From a virus, in IMG/VR virus record IMGVR_UViG_3300031659_002649, positions 1 through 21,318 of that record: 21,318 nt of DNA. One strand, 5' to 3'. Shown here piece by piece: positions 7,644 to 15,218 of the stretch. Under the pieces are notes generated by a model. It worked only from the letters and a program-made list of their open reading frames with translations, was not told where the DNA came from and ran no database searches. How positions within the stretch are numbered: position 1 is the first letter of the stretch; the number at the start of each line of letters is the position of its first letter. The position numbers and the translations under genes are program-made.

Positions 7644-7886
7644 TTAGCAGAGTTCATCTTTAAGTTCTTCCCTTAATTCTACAGGAATACCTTCTCCTAA
7701 TATTTTATTAGTTGTTGGGTCATAGAATACTGGGATTGGCATTATAGCATCATTATCTGTTCCTGCTATAAATTTTGAAATTCTTCTTAAAATTACCCCT
7801 GACATAAAGATGCTACTACCATCCTCGTTTTTAATTCCAGTAGTTGTTTTTAAATCAATTTGAGGTTGTGCTTGTGGTTGTTCCAT
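7644..7886 (-). CDS. Hypothetical protein between clamp loader genes (80 aa)
   Basis: An 80-aa protein. A Gln/Pro-rich start (MEQPQAQPQIDLKTTTG) is followed by a compact region with SSIFMSGVILRRISKFIAG and IMPIPVFYDPTTNKILGEG, ending ELREELKDELC. The second part looks folded, with beta strands. No function is recognised. It sits between gp44 and gp62, 7 nt from one and flush with the other, so it is made with the clamp loader. A replisome accessory role is inference from position. Confidence 0.7.
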   Translation of the reverse strand: MEQPQAQPQIDLKTTTGIKNEDGSSIFMSGVILRRISKFIAGTDNDAIMPIPVFYDPTTNKILGEGIPVELREELKDELC

Positions 7887-7893
7887 TTTTTTA

Positions 7894-8811
7894 TTATTTA
7901 TTATTAATTAAATTTTGAATTAAACTCATTAGGTTGATTTCTTTATCTATTCTAAAATTAGCCTTATATTGGTGGTCGTTTATTAAAATAGCTGCTGTAC
8001 CCTCTTTTCCAGGTAGAAATTTATCAGCATTATTATAAAAATATTTAAAAGCATCCTCAAAATCGTCAATGTTTGAATCCGCAATCGTTTGTCTAATAAC
8101 TTTAAATGATGGTTTTGGTTTTAAAAGTTCCACCCCAATAACATCCAAATAGTTAGTAGAAATTGTTAAAGAGTCGTCTAACTCTAACTTCCCGTCTTTA
8201 CTGCTTGTTTGAATCGTGTTAAGCATTTTACGTAAGTCTGGGTAGTATTGTTTTACAATTATACCAATGGCAGTAGGTTCGTATGTTATCGACTCTTGAT
8301 CACAAATACTAGCTAAATGGATTGCTATTTCTTTTTTAGTGGGTGGTACTATTTTTAATACTTGACACCTTGATTGTAAAGGATCTATAATACGTTCTAC
8401 ATAATTACAAGTTAGGATAAACCTAGTTGTACGTGAAAACGTTTCTATAATATTTCTAAGGGATGCTTGTGCTTGAATAGTAAGAAAATCGGCTTCATCT
8501 AAAATAACTACCTTAATTGGTTCAAATGAGGCTACTGATGCGAAAGTTGCTACTTTATCTCTAATTGTCTCTATACCACGCTCATCAGAAGCGTTAATAT
8601 ACATATAATCACACTTTAGATTTTTGACAATTAATTTTGCTAAAGTAGTTTTTCCAGTTCCTGCTGGGCCAAATAATAGATAATTTTGAATATCGTTTTG
8701 TTCTAATTGTTTAGCTATTGATTTTTTTAAGTGAGGATTACCCACATAAGTATCAAGAGTTATAGGTCGATATTTTTCATTAAATAGTGTATTAGAGTCC
8801 GAACTCACCAT
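7894..8811 (-). CDS. 44: Clamp loader large subunit (T4 gp44-like, RFC-type AAA+)
   Basis: A 305-aa AAA+ ATPase. It has the RFC-box start NEKYRPITLDTYVGN (residues 11-25), Walker A GPAGTGKT (48-55), Walker B VVILDEAD (101-108), sensor 1 FILTCNY (131-137) and the arginine-finger SRC motif QSRC (146-149). The length is close to T4 gp44 (319 aa). Four copies with one gp62 load the gp45 sliding clamp at primer ends. Its start overlaps the 89-aa gene by 20 nt in another frame, and the RFC box lies ten residues after the chosen ATG. Confidence 0.92.
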   Translation of the reverse strand: MVSSDSNTLFNEKYRPITLDTYVGNPHLKKSIAKQLEQNDIQNYLLFGPAGTGKTTLAKLIVKNLKCDYMYINASDERGIETIRDKVATFASVASFEPIKVVILDEADFLTIQAQASLRNIIETFSRTTRFILTCNYVERIIDPLQSRCQVLKIVPPTKKEIAIHLASICDQESITYEPTAIGIIVKQYYPDLRKMLNTIQTSSKDGKLELDDSLTISTNYLDVIGVELLKPKPSFKVIRQTIADSNIDDFEDAFKYFYNNADKFLPGKEGTAAILINDHQYKANFRIDKEINLMSLIQNLINNK

Positions 8812-9061
8812 AGATTGAATATTGTTTAATTGGTTCTGGTTTTACTTCTGATTCTGTTGTTGAGATTGCGTATAGTTCACTTTTTAAAGGGGCTAGTAAA
8901 TAGTCTCCTTTAAATCCTGTTTTTACCATATATGCTTCTAAACAATCAGTTAATGTTTTATGTATAGGTCCGTCTGGTTCGTTTGCAACTAGTCTCCAAC
9001 GATCTCCTGGTGCTTGTCTTCGAGCAATAAGAATATACTCATTTGTTATTATTTTTTCCAT
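8792..9061 (-). CDS. Hypothetical protein (89 aa), first gene of clamp-loader unit
   Basis: An 89-aa protein beginning MEKIITNEYILIARRQAPGD, with GDRWRLVANEPDG and IKQYSIYGEFGL at the C-terminus. No domain is recognised. The ATG lies only 3 nt after the promoter-like TTCGTATATTTAC motif, so if the motif is a -10-type element the mRNA would be nearly leaderless. The end overlaps gp44 by 20 nt, suggesting translational coupling to it. Confidence 0.72.
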   Translation of the reverse strand: MEKIITNEYILIARRQAPGDRWRLVANEPDGPIHKTLTDCLEAYMVKTGFKGDYLLAPLKSELYAISTTESEVKPEPIKQYSIYGEFGL

Positions 9062-9064
9062 GAT

Positions 9065-9077
9065 GTAAATATACGAA
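9065..9077 (-). promoter_or_regulatory. Putative promoter motif (TTCGTATATTTAC)
   Basis: The minus strand reads TTCGTATATTTAC, identical to the motif before the DNA polymerase gene (16998-17010). It sits between the terminator hairpin at 9086-9105 and the start of the 89-aa gene. This terminator-then-motif order marks a likely boundary between the chaperonin/histone and clamp-loader transcription units. Confidence 0.5.
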
Positions 9078-9085
9078 AAATAAAT

Positions 9086-9105
9086 GGGGGAACCTAAATT
9101 CCCCC
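9086..9105 (-). terminator. Rho-independent terminator after histone-like gene
   Basis: The minus strand has a perfect 7-bp stem GGGGGAA/TTCCCCC with a 6-nt loop (TTTAGG), followed by ATTTATTTTT. The G/C run stands out in this AT-rich sequence. It starts 7 nt downstream of the histone-like stop codon, so it should end the 107-aa/groES/groEL/histone transcript. Confidence 0.8.
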
Positions 9106-9112
9106 AATAAAT

Positions 9113-9280
9113 TTACTTAGATTCTGCTACAGATGCTTTCTTGTAATCTGTAATTACTCTCTTAATTGCTTGTGCCGCCTTTCTAGCACGTCCTTGACTT
9201 GCTTTTGTGGTTCCTACATGCTCTTCTGCTAAAATGTTGAAGTTCTCTTCAATAATTTCAAAAATTTCTTGTTTGTTCAT
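9113..9280 (-). CDS. Histone H1/Hc1-like small basic protein (55 aa)
   Basis: A 55-codon ORF from ATG 9280 to TAA 9113. An acidic helical N-terminus (MNKQEIFEIIEENFNIL) is followed by a basic part, TTKASQGRARKAAQAIKR, ending TDYKKASVAESK. The motif A-x-x-x-R-x-RKA-x-x-x-IK resembles the short Hc1/histone H1-like proteins widespread in Bacteroidota (typically ~58 aa with GNKAAGTRARK-type cores). It would bind DNA non-specifically. It follows groEL by 29 nt and precedes a strong terminator. This supports a Bacteroidota host, but identification rests on motif resemblance only. Confidence 0.62.
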   Translation of the reverse strand: MNKQEIFEIIEENFNILAEEHVGTTKASQGRARKAAQAIKRVITDYKKASVAESK

Positions 9281-9309
9281 TCTTTTATTTATTTATTAAT
9301 TATTAATTA

Positions 9310-10920
<1,611 letters not shown>

Positions 10921-10926
10921 AATTTT

Positions 10927-11241
10927 TTATTTTCCTTCTTCTGTTAATATTTCTTCTACCTTAGCTAATACTTGATTTTCAGGACCAATGTAATATTCTT
11001 CACCTTCAAATGGAAGCTTTGTAAATCCTTGTGTTGGTAGAACTACTTTATCCCCAATTTTTACTTGTGGTACTAACATTACTCCACTGATAGTGTATCT
11101 ACCAGGACCTACAGCGATAACTTCACCAAAGGTATTTGTGTCTTTCCCCATGTCTGGGACAATAATGTTACCATAAACCGTTTCTTCAGTTTCAATGGGT
11201 TTAACGATAACTGCATCATAAAATGCTACTAACTCTCTCAT
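10927..11241 (-). CDS. groES: GroES co-chaperonin (10 kDa subunit)
   Basis: A 104-aa protein of normal GroES length. It has the N-terminal strand FYDAVIVKPI, a mobile-loop region with GNIIVPD (canonical GGIVLP/GGIIIPD), and GEVIAVGPGR followed by VKIGDKVVLP, the standard beta-barrel motifs. The loop (TEETVYGNIIVPDMGKD) diverges from host-type loops, which may tune it to the phage GroEL encoded 6 nt downstream. Its start overlaps the preceding 107-aa gene by 26 nt. Confidence 0.92.
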   Translation of the reverse strand: MRELVAFYDAVIVKPIETEETVYGNIIVPDMGKDTNTFGEVIAVGPGRYTISGVMLVPQVKIGDKVVLPTQGFTKLPFEGEEYYIGPENQVLAKVEEILTEEGK

Positions 11242-11539
11242 CTACGTATTGTTTTAAATTATTACTCATTTGTTTGTAATTGTTGATATATTCTTCTAGA
11301 CTACTAAAATTCCCAGTATCTGATTTTAGAGATGCTATTTTCATTAAGGCTTGTTCCATTCTGGGGTAATAGTATAGAGACTTTTCATAAGTCTTAGCAG
11401 TTCCCTCTTTAGCTCTAAAGTGGTTAGCATCTGATGTTACATTTTGTTTTACTGCATAACTATACTCATCTTTAGTGATGAAATAAGGTTCCAGTAAAGG
11501 ATCAGAAATAGTGGTAATTGATTTACGTTTTGTAGTCAT
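11216..11539 (-). CDS. Conserved hypothetical protein upstream of groES (107 aa)
   Basis: A 107-aa protein beginning MTTKRKSITTISDPLLEPYF. It has YFITKDEYSYAVKQNV and YYYPRMEQALMKIASL and ends in a helical stretch (LEEYINNYKQMSNNLKQYVD). No enzymatic motif is seen. It is the first gene after the promoter motif at 11561-11573 and overlaps groES by 26 nt, so it is expressed with the chaperonin pair. It might be a chaperonin client or adaptor, but only its position suggests that. Confidence 0.75.
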   Translation of the reverse strand: MTTKRKSITTISDPLLEPYFITKDEYSYAVKQNVTSDANHFRAKEGTAKTYEKSLYYYPRMEQALMKIASLKSDTGNFSSLEEYINNYKQMSNNLKQYVDERVSSIL

Positions 11540-11560
11540 ATAACTGTTTTTATATTAGAC

Positions 11561-11573
11561 GTGAATATACGAA
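11561..11573 (-). promoter_or_regulatory. Putative promoter motif of chaperonin unit (TTCGTATATTCAC)
   Basis: The minus strand reads TTCGTATATTCAC, identical to the copy at 263-275. It lies 21 nt upstream of the 107-aa gene, in the gap after hsp20, and heads the 107-aa/groES/groEL/histone unit that ends at 9086-9105. Confidence 0.5.
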
Positions 11574-11610
11574 TAATATTGCGCTAGGACACGCTTTTTT
11601 GGTAAAACTT

Positions 11611-12027
11611 TTATTTTATTATAATTATTTTTGCTTTTTTAGATTCCGCGACTGGGATAAATAAATGGAGCAAACCATTTTTCATTTTTGCTTCTAATTT
11701 ATCGAGTTCGAATTTAGCTGCTACTTTATAACCTAAATTAAAAGATCGTTTAGATAATCCTTTATAGATGTATCCTGTATAATCTTCTTCTTCAGTTGGT
11801 TTATCGTAGATAATTTTTAAAAGATCCCCATCAATTTCTAATTGAATATCTTTTTTAGTTAGACCAGTACAGGCAACTTCAAAATGAAGCCCTTCATCGT
11901 CATAGTAAATATCTAGTGGGTGTGATTGTTTGCTTTCAAACGTAGTTGGTTGGAAAACGCCGTCTGCCTTGAAAAGGTTACGGAATAGTAAGTCGAACGG
12001 TGAACGTTCATTGGTTAATGTACTCAT
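11611..12027 (-). CDS. hsp20: Hsp20 / alpha-crystallin small heat shock protein
   Basis: A 138-aa small heat shock protein. A short N-terminal arm (PFDLLFRNLFKADG) is followed by an alpha-crystallin domain from about residue 38 (HPLDIYYDDEGLHFEVACTG) through LTKKDIQLEIDGDLLKI, YKGLSKRSFNL and LEAKMKNGLLHLFIP, the last being the conserved A-x-x-x-NGxL signature. It ends in KKAKIIIIK, including an I-x-I-type tail that caps neighbouring subunits. It should act as an ATP-independent holdase. Hsp20 genes also occur in T4-like cyanophages. The 85-nt leader holds a stable hairpin (12043-12057) and a promoter-like motif. Confidence 0.9.
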   Translation of the reverse strand: MSTLTNERSPFDLLFRNLFKADGVFQPTTFESKQSHPLDIYYDDEGLHFEVACTGLTKKDIQLEIDGDLLKIIYDKPTEEEDYTGYIYKGLSKRSFNLGYKVAAKFELDKLEAKMKNGLLHLFIPVAESKKAKIIIIK

Positions 12028-12042
12028 ATCATTTAGTTTTGT

Positions 12043-12057
12043 GAGGCCGAAGCTCTC
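12043..12057 (-). promoter_or_regulatory. Stable cUUCGg hairpin in hsp20 leader
   Basis: The minus strand reads GAGAGCTTCGGCCTC: a 5-bp stem with one bulged A, closed by a C(UUCG)G tetraloop, ending 15 nt before the hsp20 ATG. An alternative stem, CCGA/TCGG, overlaps it and is mutually exclusive. Such leader structures upstream of small heat-shock genes can act as RNA thermometers. Here there is no Shine-Dalgarno sequence to mask, so the function is open. Confidence 0.4.
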
Positions 12058-12111
12058 GGTTTATTTTTGTGAATATAACTGCGCGCCCTAGCTGCTGCAA
12101 TATTAAATTCT

Positions 12112-12125
12112 ATTATACGTATATA
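12112..12125 (-). promoter_or_regulatory. Putative hsp20 promoter motif (TATATACGTATAAT)
   Basis: An exact 14-base match to the element before the RHH gene (5568-5581), ending in TATAAT on the minus strand. It lies 84 nt upstream of the hsp20 ATG, just after the 2OG-oxygenase stop. A second, weaker element, TTATATTCAC, is at 12069-12078, nearer the gene. Confidence 0.48.
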
Positions 12126-12128
12126 AAA

Positions 12129-12767
12129 TTATTTCTTTGTATCAAAAAAGAATACTTGTGTTAACCTTGCGGTACTTACATCATGACCAAAATAAACAGG
12201 AGCAGCGTGACATAAGTTGGCATCCCAAATTACTAGTCTATTAAACACATTTCCTACCTTATCAACTTCAGAATATGGAGTTGAGTCTACAAAAGTATTT
12301 CCTTCGAATAATTTTAAATCTTCAGAATCATGTCTCGCTCCTGTTTTTGTATAAGCGTAGAATGAGGTACCCGCCTCGTAAGGTGCATTAGGGTTAAGAT
12401 ATATAGCACCCGCCCACATCTGATTATCAGCATGATATACAGCACTTATTCCTGCTTTATGAGATTGAAATCTCCCATTCATAGAATAATCTTCCCATTT
12501 TGTAATTTCTTTTCCTATAACCTCTTCAAAAAGTTCTTTTAAACCATCATAAAAATGTTGTTTTCTAGTTCTTAAACCTAAATACCCTTCATCATCATAA
12601 AACCATTGACTTAAGGCATAATCTCTAACTTTATGGGGGTCTTCAAATACATTATCAACTACAAAAAATCTTTTAGTAGTGGTTTTGCTTAGTGGAAATT
12701 CATTTGTTCTCCTAAACCCAAAATCTCCTTTAGGGTCGCTGTCTGAAAAATTAATCTGTTCTTTCAT
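12129..12767 (-). CDS. 2OG-Fe(II) oxygenase-like protein
   Basis: A 212-aa protein. The probable iron site is H-x-D in VYHADNQMWAG (residues ~115-125), followed by IYLNPNAP. The distal His is in RLVIWDANLCHAAP (~182-195), and an Arg about a dozen residues later (STARLTQVFFF) would bind the 2-oxoglutarate carboxylate. The order HxD...H...R and the double-stranded beta-helix-like pattern fit a 2-oxoglutarate/Fe(II) dioxygenase of the prolyl-hydroxylase type. The substrate is unknown: protein, nucleotide or small molecule are all possible. Its start overlaps the sliding-clamp gene by 17 nt, so it is tied to replication-gene expression. Confidence 0.72.
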   Translation of the reverse strand: MKEQINFSDSDPKGDFGFRRTNEFPLSKTTTKRFFVVDNVFEDPHKVRDYALSQWFYDDEGYLGLRTRKQHFYDGLKELFEEVIGKEITKWEDYSMNGRFQSHKAGISAVYHADNQMWAGAIYLNPNAPYEAGTSFYAYTKTGARHDSEDLKLFEGNTFVDSTPYSEVDKVGNVFNRLVIWDANLCHAAPVYFGHDVSTARLTQVFFFDTKK

Positions 12768-13488
12768 TTCTTGCTATATAGTAAGTGCTTGATATATTAT
12801 CAGATACAAATTCTAGTTTTACCATTCCCCTATCTGATAGTTTAAGGGTAGATGTTGTCATTTCTTTGTTTGAGTTCAATATTTCTTTAAATAAGTTAGC
12901 ATCAAAAGGTATTGGGGTACCTAATAAACCTTTATCAATTTTACCTTGAATCTTGTATTGGATTTTATTTGAATAATTATTCCCATCACCGAATGTAAAT
13001 TCACTTATTATATCCCCATCCTCATTATTAACAGCATTAAGGGTAAAGTAATTATAATCAGCTAGTGCATTTTTTGCTTTAATTAAACTATCCATATCAA
13101 CCGTAGTTAAATCTAATTCCATCTCCCAAGTTTCAGGATCATTATAAAATTTTATTTTAGGGATAATTAAAGGATCAGATAATGAGTAACTAACATCAAA
13201 CCCTAAATCCGCAATATTTAATTTTTGAGATAATGCCCCCTGTGTTTCACAGGTAACAAGTAACTCCCCACTAGTAATAGATATTAGTTTACTAAGTTTA
13301 TTTGTATCAAAAACACCCAATTCACTATCGGGTAATTCGAAGTCTTTTAACTCTACCTTACAGGCACGTCCTGATTCCCCAGCAAATACTGTTAAGGTAT
13401 TATCTTTGATTCTCCATTTTACTTGGTTAAATCTTCCATTTAAGTAATACTTTGAAATAAATGAAGCTAATAGGTTTTTATTTATCAT
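12751..13488 (-). CDS. 45: Sliding clamp (T4 gp45-like)
   Basis: A 245-aa protein, close to T4 gp45 (228 aa). It begins MINKNLLASFISKYYLNG and alternates strands and helices in two repeated domains. The stretches GVFDTNKLSKLISI and TPIPFDANLFKEILNS are the helix elements at equivalent positions of the two domains, as in PCNA-like clamps. A trimer would encircle DNA and tether the polymerase. The identity is supported by its place directly after the polymerase C-terminal half and its sharing a region with gp44/gp62 homologues. A CGTATATT motif lies 4 nt before the ATG. Confidence 0.82.
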   Translation of the reverse strand: MINKNLLASFISKYYLNGRFNQVKWRIKDNTLTVFAGESGRACKVELKDFELPDSELGVFDTNKLSKLISITSGELLVTCETQGALSQKLNIADLGFDVSYSLSDPLIIPKIKFYNDPETWEMELDLTTVDMDSLIKAKNALADYNYFTLNAVNNEDGDIISEFTFGDGNNYSNKIQYKIQGKIDKGLLGTPIPFDANLFKEILNSNKEMTTSTLKLSDRGMVKLEFVSDNISSTYYIARNERTD

Positions 13489-13492
13489 AGTT

Positions 13493-13504
13493 GTAATATA
13501 CGAA
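13493..13504 (-). promoter_or_regulatory. Putative promoter motif before clamp gene (TTCGTATATTAC)
   Basis: The minus strand reads TTCGTATATTAC, a version of the family motif one base shorter. It fills the 23-nt gap between the polymerase C-terminal gene stop and the clamp ATG. It would allow the clamp to be made at higher levels than the polymerase, as expected for a trimeric processivity factor. Confidence 0.42.
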
Positions 13505-13511
13505 GTTATTT

Positions 13512-14483
13512 TTATATTTCAAAAGAATCTAAAGCATTTACGTAAGGGTTTATATCAAAACTCCACTGTAAATCGCTAAAGAAACCTTCTAGTTTGTTTA
13601 AGAGTATAGACTCAAATATCATATTTCTGTCTGCAAATTTTGCTAAGAAGTCTTCTATTTTTTTAGGCATATCATATTCTAAAAAGGCAAGCGCTTCAAT
13701 CTTGTATGGGTTGTCTTTTAGATATACCCATTTAATTTTATCCGCATCTGTAATTAAATTGTGACTTCTATCTAATTCCCAAAATCTTAGTAAATCATTG
13801 TACTTAATAGACGCCCTAACTGAGGCTGGTGCTCCTTGTTTTCTATTTACACCAGGAGTCGTACTTGCTACTTGTATTATTTCTGTAAAAATCTCCCCTG
13901 CTCTTGGTTTACGGCCTGAGTATTTCCCTATTTTTTTAACGGATGTTGGGTTTCCTAGTTGTGATAATGAAATAGTACCATCTAATATTTTTTTCTTAAA
14001 TACCTTTACCTGTGAGATTATTACATCTTTTTGTTCACCCTTTAATACTTGATGTAGTATTTTATTAAAAAATTCCCCTAATATTGGTGGGAAATTAGCT
14101 TTCATAAATTCTAACCCTTTAATATCTAATGATTCTTTTGCAATACCTTCTACTTTTGTAATCCACTGAGCATACCTTCGTGTGTTTCTAAAATAGGCTG
14201 AACGGATAACAGCCTCAGTCTTCATTTCTAGTCTATGGGATTCAACGTTGAAACATTCTTTTGCTAATTTATCATAGTGCTCTGTAATGATATCTTGGTA
14301 TTTTAATGCTACTTTTTCTAATATATTATCCTTTTCAGTACCTTCGAATTCTTCAAAGTTAGGATATAAATGTAACAATAAGGGTTCAGCATTAAAGTAA
14401 TTAGAGTCGGTGTCGACGTAAGCACAATAGTTAACATCACCATCATCACAAATAAACCAAGGTGTTTCTTCTAAATATTTCAT
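13512..14483 (-). CDS. 43: Family B DNA polymerase, C-terminal fragment (T4 gp43-like, 43B)
   Basis: A 323-aa protein carrying the part of a T4-type polymerase missing from the 591-aa ORF upstream. Motif C is YVDTDS at residues 22-27 with catalytic D24 and D26 (canonical YGDTDS, so Gly is replaced by Val). The rest of the palm and the thumb follow, with IGKYSGRKPRAGEIFTEI and KIKWVYLKDNPYK. The extreme C-terminus, VNALDSFEI, resembles the clamp-binding peptide at the end of gp43. The two fragments total 914 aa, against 898 in T4. It must associate with the N-terminal fragment to polymerise. No intein-type Cys/Ser junction is present. Confidence 0.9.
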   Translation of the reverse strand: MKYLEETPWFICDDGDVNYCAYVDTDSNYFNAEPLLLHLYPNFEEFEGTEKDNILEKVALKYQDIITEHYDKLAKECFNVESHRLEMKTEAVIRSAYFRNTRRYAQWITKVEGIAKESLDIKGLEFMKANFPPILGEFFNKILHQVLKGEQKDVIISQVKVFKKKILDGTISLSQLGNPTSVKKIGKYSGRKPRAGEIFTEIIQVASTTPGVNRKQGAPASVRASIKYNDLLRFWELDRSHNLITDADKIKWVYLKDNPYKIEALAFLEYDMPKKIEDFLAKFADRNMIFESILLNKLEGFFSDLQWSFDINPYVNALDSFEI

Positions 14484-14866
14484 TAATATTCTTTGTATGA
14501 TTTTTCTTCTATTAAACCTGATGATGTTAAAATATTAATTAATTTTTTAACTTCACATCTCTTATCATTGGCAATATACACAGAACGAGCTAGTTCTACA
14601 AATTCTTTATCAAATATTTTTTCACGTTCGCAGTCTCTAATCCAATCCTCTATATCCCAAAGTTGGCTATTAATATGTGATAATTCAAGATAATGGTTTT
14701 GGAGTTGACCATCATGGTTTTCAAATAGTTCTTTAGCTAAAGGGTTTAAGGTATTAAATTCTTTGTGGATATTGACTAATTTTTCTTTATCCTCAATCAT
14801 TTCCATTTTTATTTCTAAAATTGAAATTTTATCTAATAATTCTCCGTTTGATACTTCTATTAACAT
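14483..14866 (-). CDS. DUF6165-like protein between polymerase halves
   Basis: A 127-aa helical protein. The start MLIEVSNGELLDKISILEIK and the segments QLWDIEDWIRDCE and FDKEFVELARSVYIANDKR match the pattern of the DUF6165 family (V-x-GE-x-x-DK-x-x-ILE-x-K ... LW-x-IED-x-IR ... FI-x-LAR-x-VY-x-xND). The function of the family is not established. It is often seen near glycan-related genes, from memory. Here it overlaps the 43B start by one base and lies between the two halves of the DNA polymerase. Confidence 0.68.
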   Translation of the reverse strand: MLIEVSNGELLDKISILEIKMEMIEDKEKLVNIHKEFNTLNPLAKELFENHDGQLQNHYLELSHINSQLWDIEDWIRDCEREKIFDKEFVELARSVYIANDKRCEVKKLINILTSSGLIEEKSYKEY

Positions 14867-14876
14867 ATGTTTAGTT

Positions 14877-15140
14877 TTAAAATGTTCTTTCTCCTGGGGT
14901 TTTGGCTACTGTTTTTGGTCTTTCTCCTTTAGAATCTACATCATTTCTTTCATCAAGGGTTACATTATACTTAACTCCAGCCACTTTAAACTCACCACCC
15001 TGTTTTATCATTTTTTTAAAAAAGTTTATTTGGGGTTCAGACCAACTTTCACTTCTTAAAATTAATTCCTCTTTGGGGATTGTTATACCTTCAGAGGTAA
15101 TATGTTGGTTTTTTCTAATAGATTGTTTTTTAAGTGCCAT
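14877..15140 (-). CDS. Hypothetical protein between polymerase halves (87 aa)
   Basis: An 87-aa basic protein beginning MALKKQSIRKNQHITSEG, with WSEPQINFFKKMIKQGGEF and GVKYNVTLDER in the middle and a polar tail (DSKGERPKTVAKTPGERTF). No family is recognised. The Lys/Arg content suggests nucleic-acid binding. It follows the palindromic patch at 15156-15181 and is the first gene inserted in the polymerase split. It has none of the motifs of HNH, GIY-YIG or LAGLIDADG homing endonucleases. Confidence 0.7.
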   Translation of the reverse strand: MALKKQSIRKNQHITSEGITIPKEELILRSESWSEPQINFFKKMIKQGGEFKVAGVKYNVTLDERNDVDSKGERPKTVAKTPGERTF

Positions 15141-15155
15141 AATATTATGTGATTT

Positions 15156-15218
15156 ATGCGCATTTTACGCGCGTTTAACGCATTACCTCTTGGTTTGCGC
15201 GGGTTTATATGTTTAACG
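15156..15218. repeat. Palindromic GC-rich patch with short direct repeat at polymerase break
   Basis: Three perfect or near-perfect palindromes are clustered: ATGCGCAT (15156-15163), ACGCGCGT (15167-15174) and GCGTTTAACGC (15171-15181). The octamer GTTTAACG occurs twice, at 15173-15180 and 15211-15218; the second copy spans the last codons of the polymerase N-terminal ORF. The CpG density contrasts with the AT-rich surroundings. It may be a scar or a recognition site of the event that split the polymerase, or a regulatory site for the 87-aa gene. Confidence 0.5.

Noticed and set aside
14877-15140. Homing endonuclease as cause of the polymerase split
   Set aside because: The 87-aa and 127-aa inserted proteins lack HNH, GIY-YIG, LAGLIDADG and VSR-type motifs.
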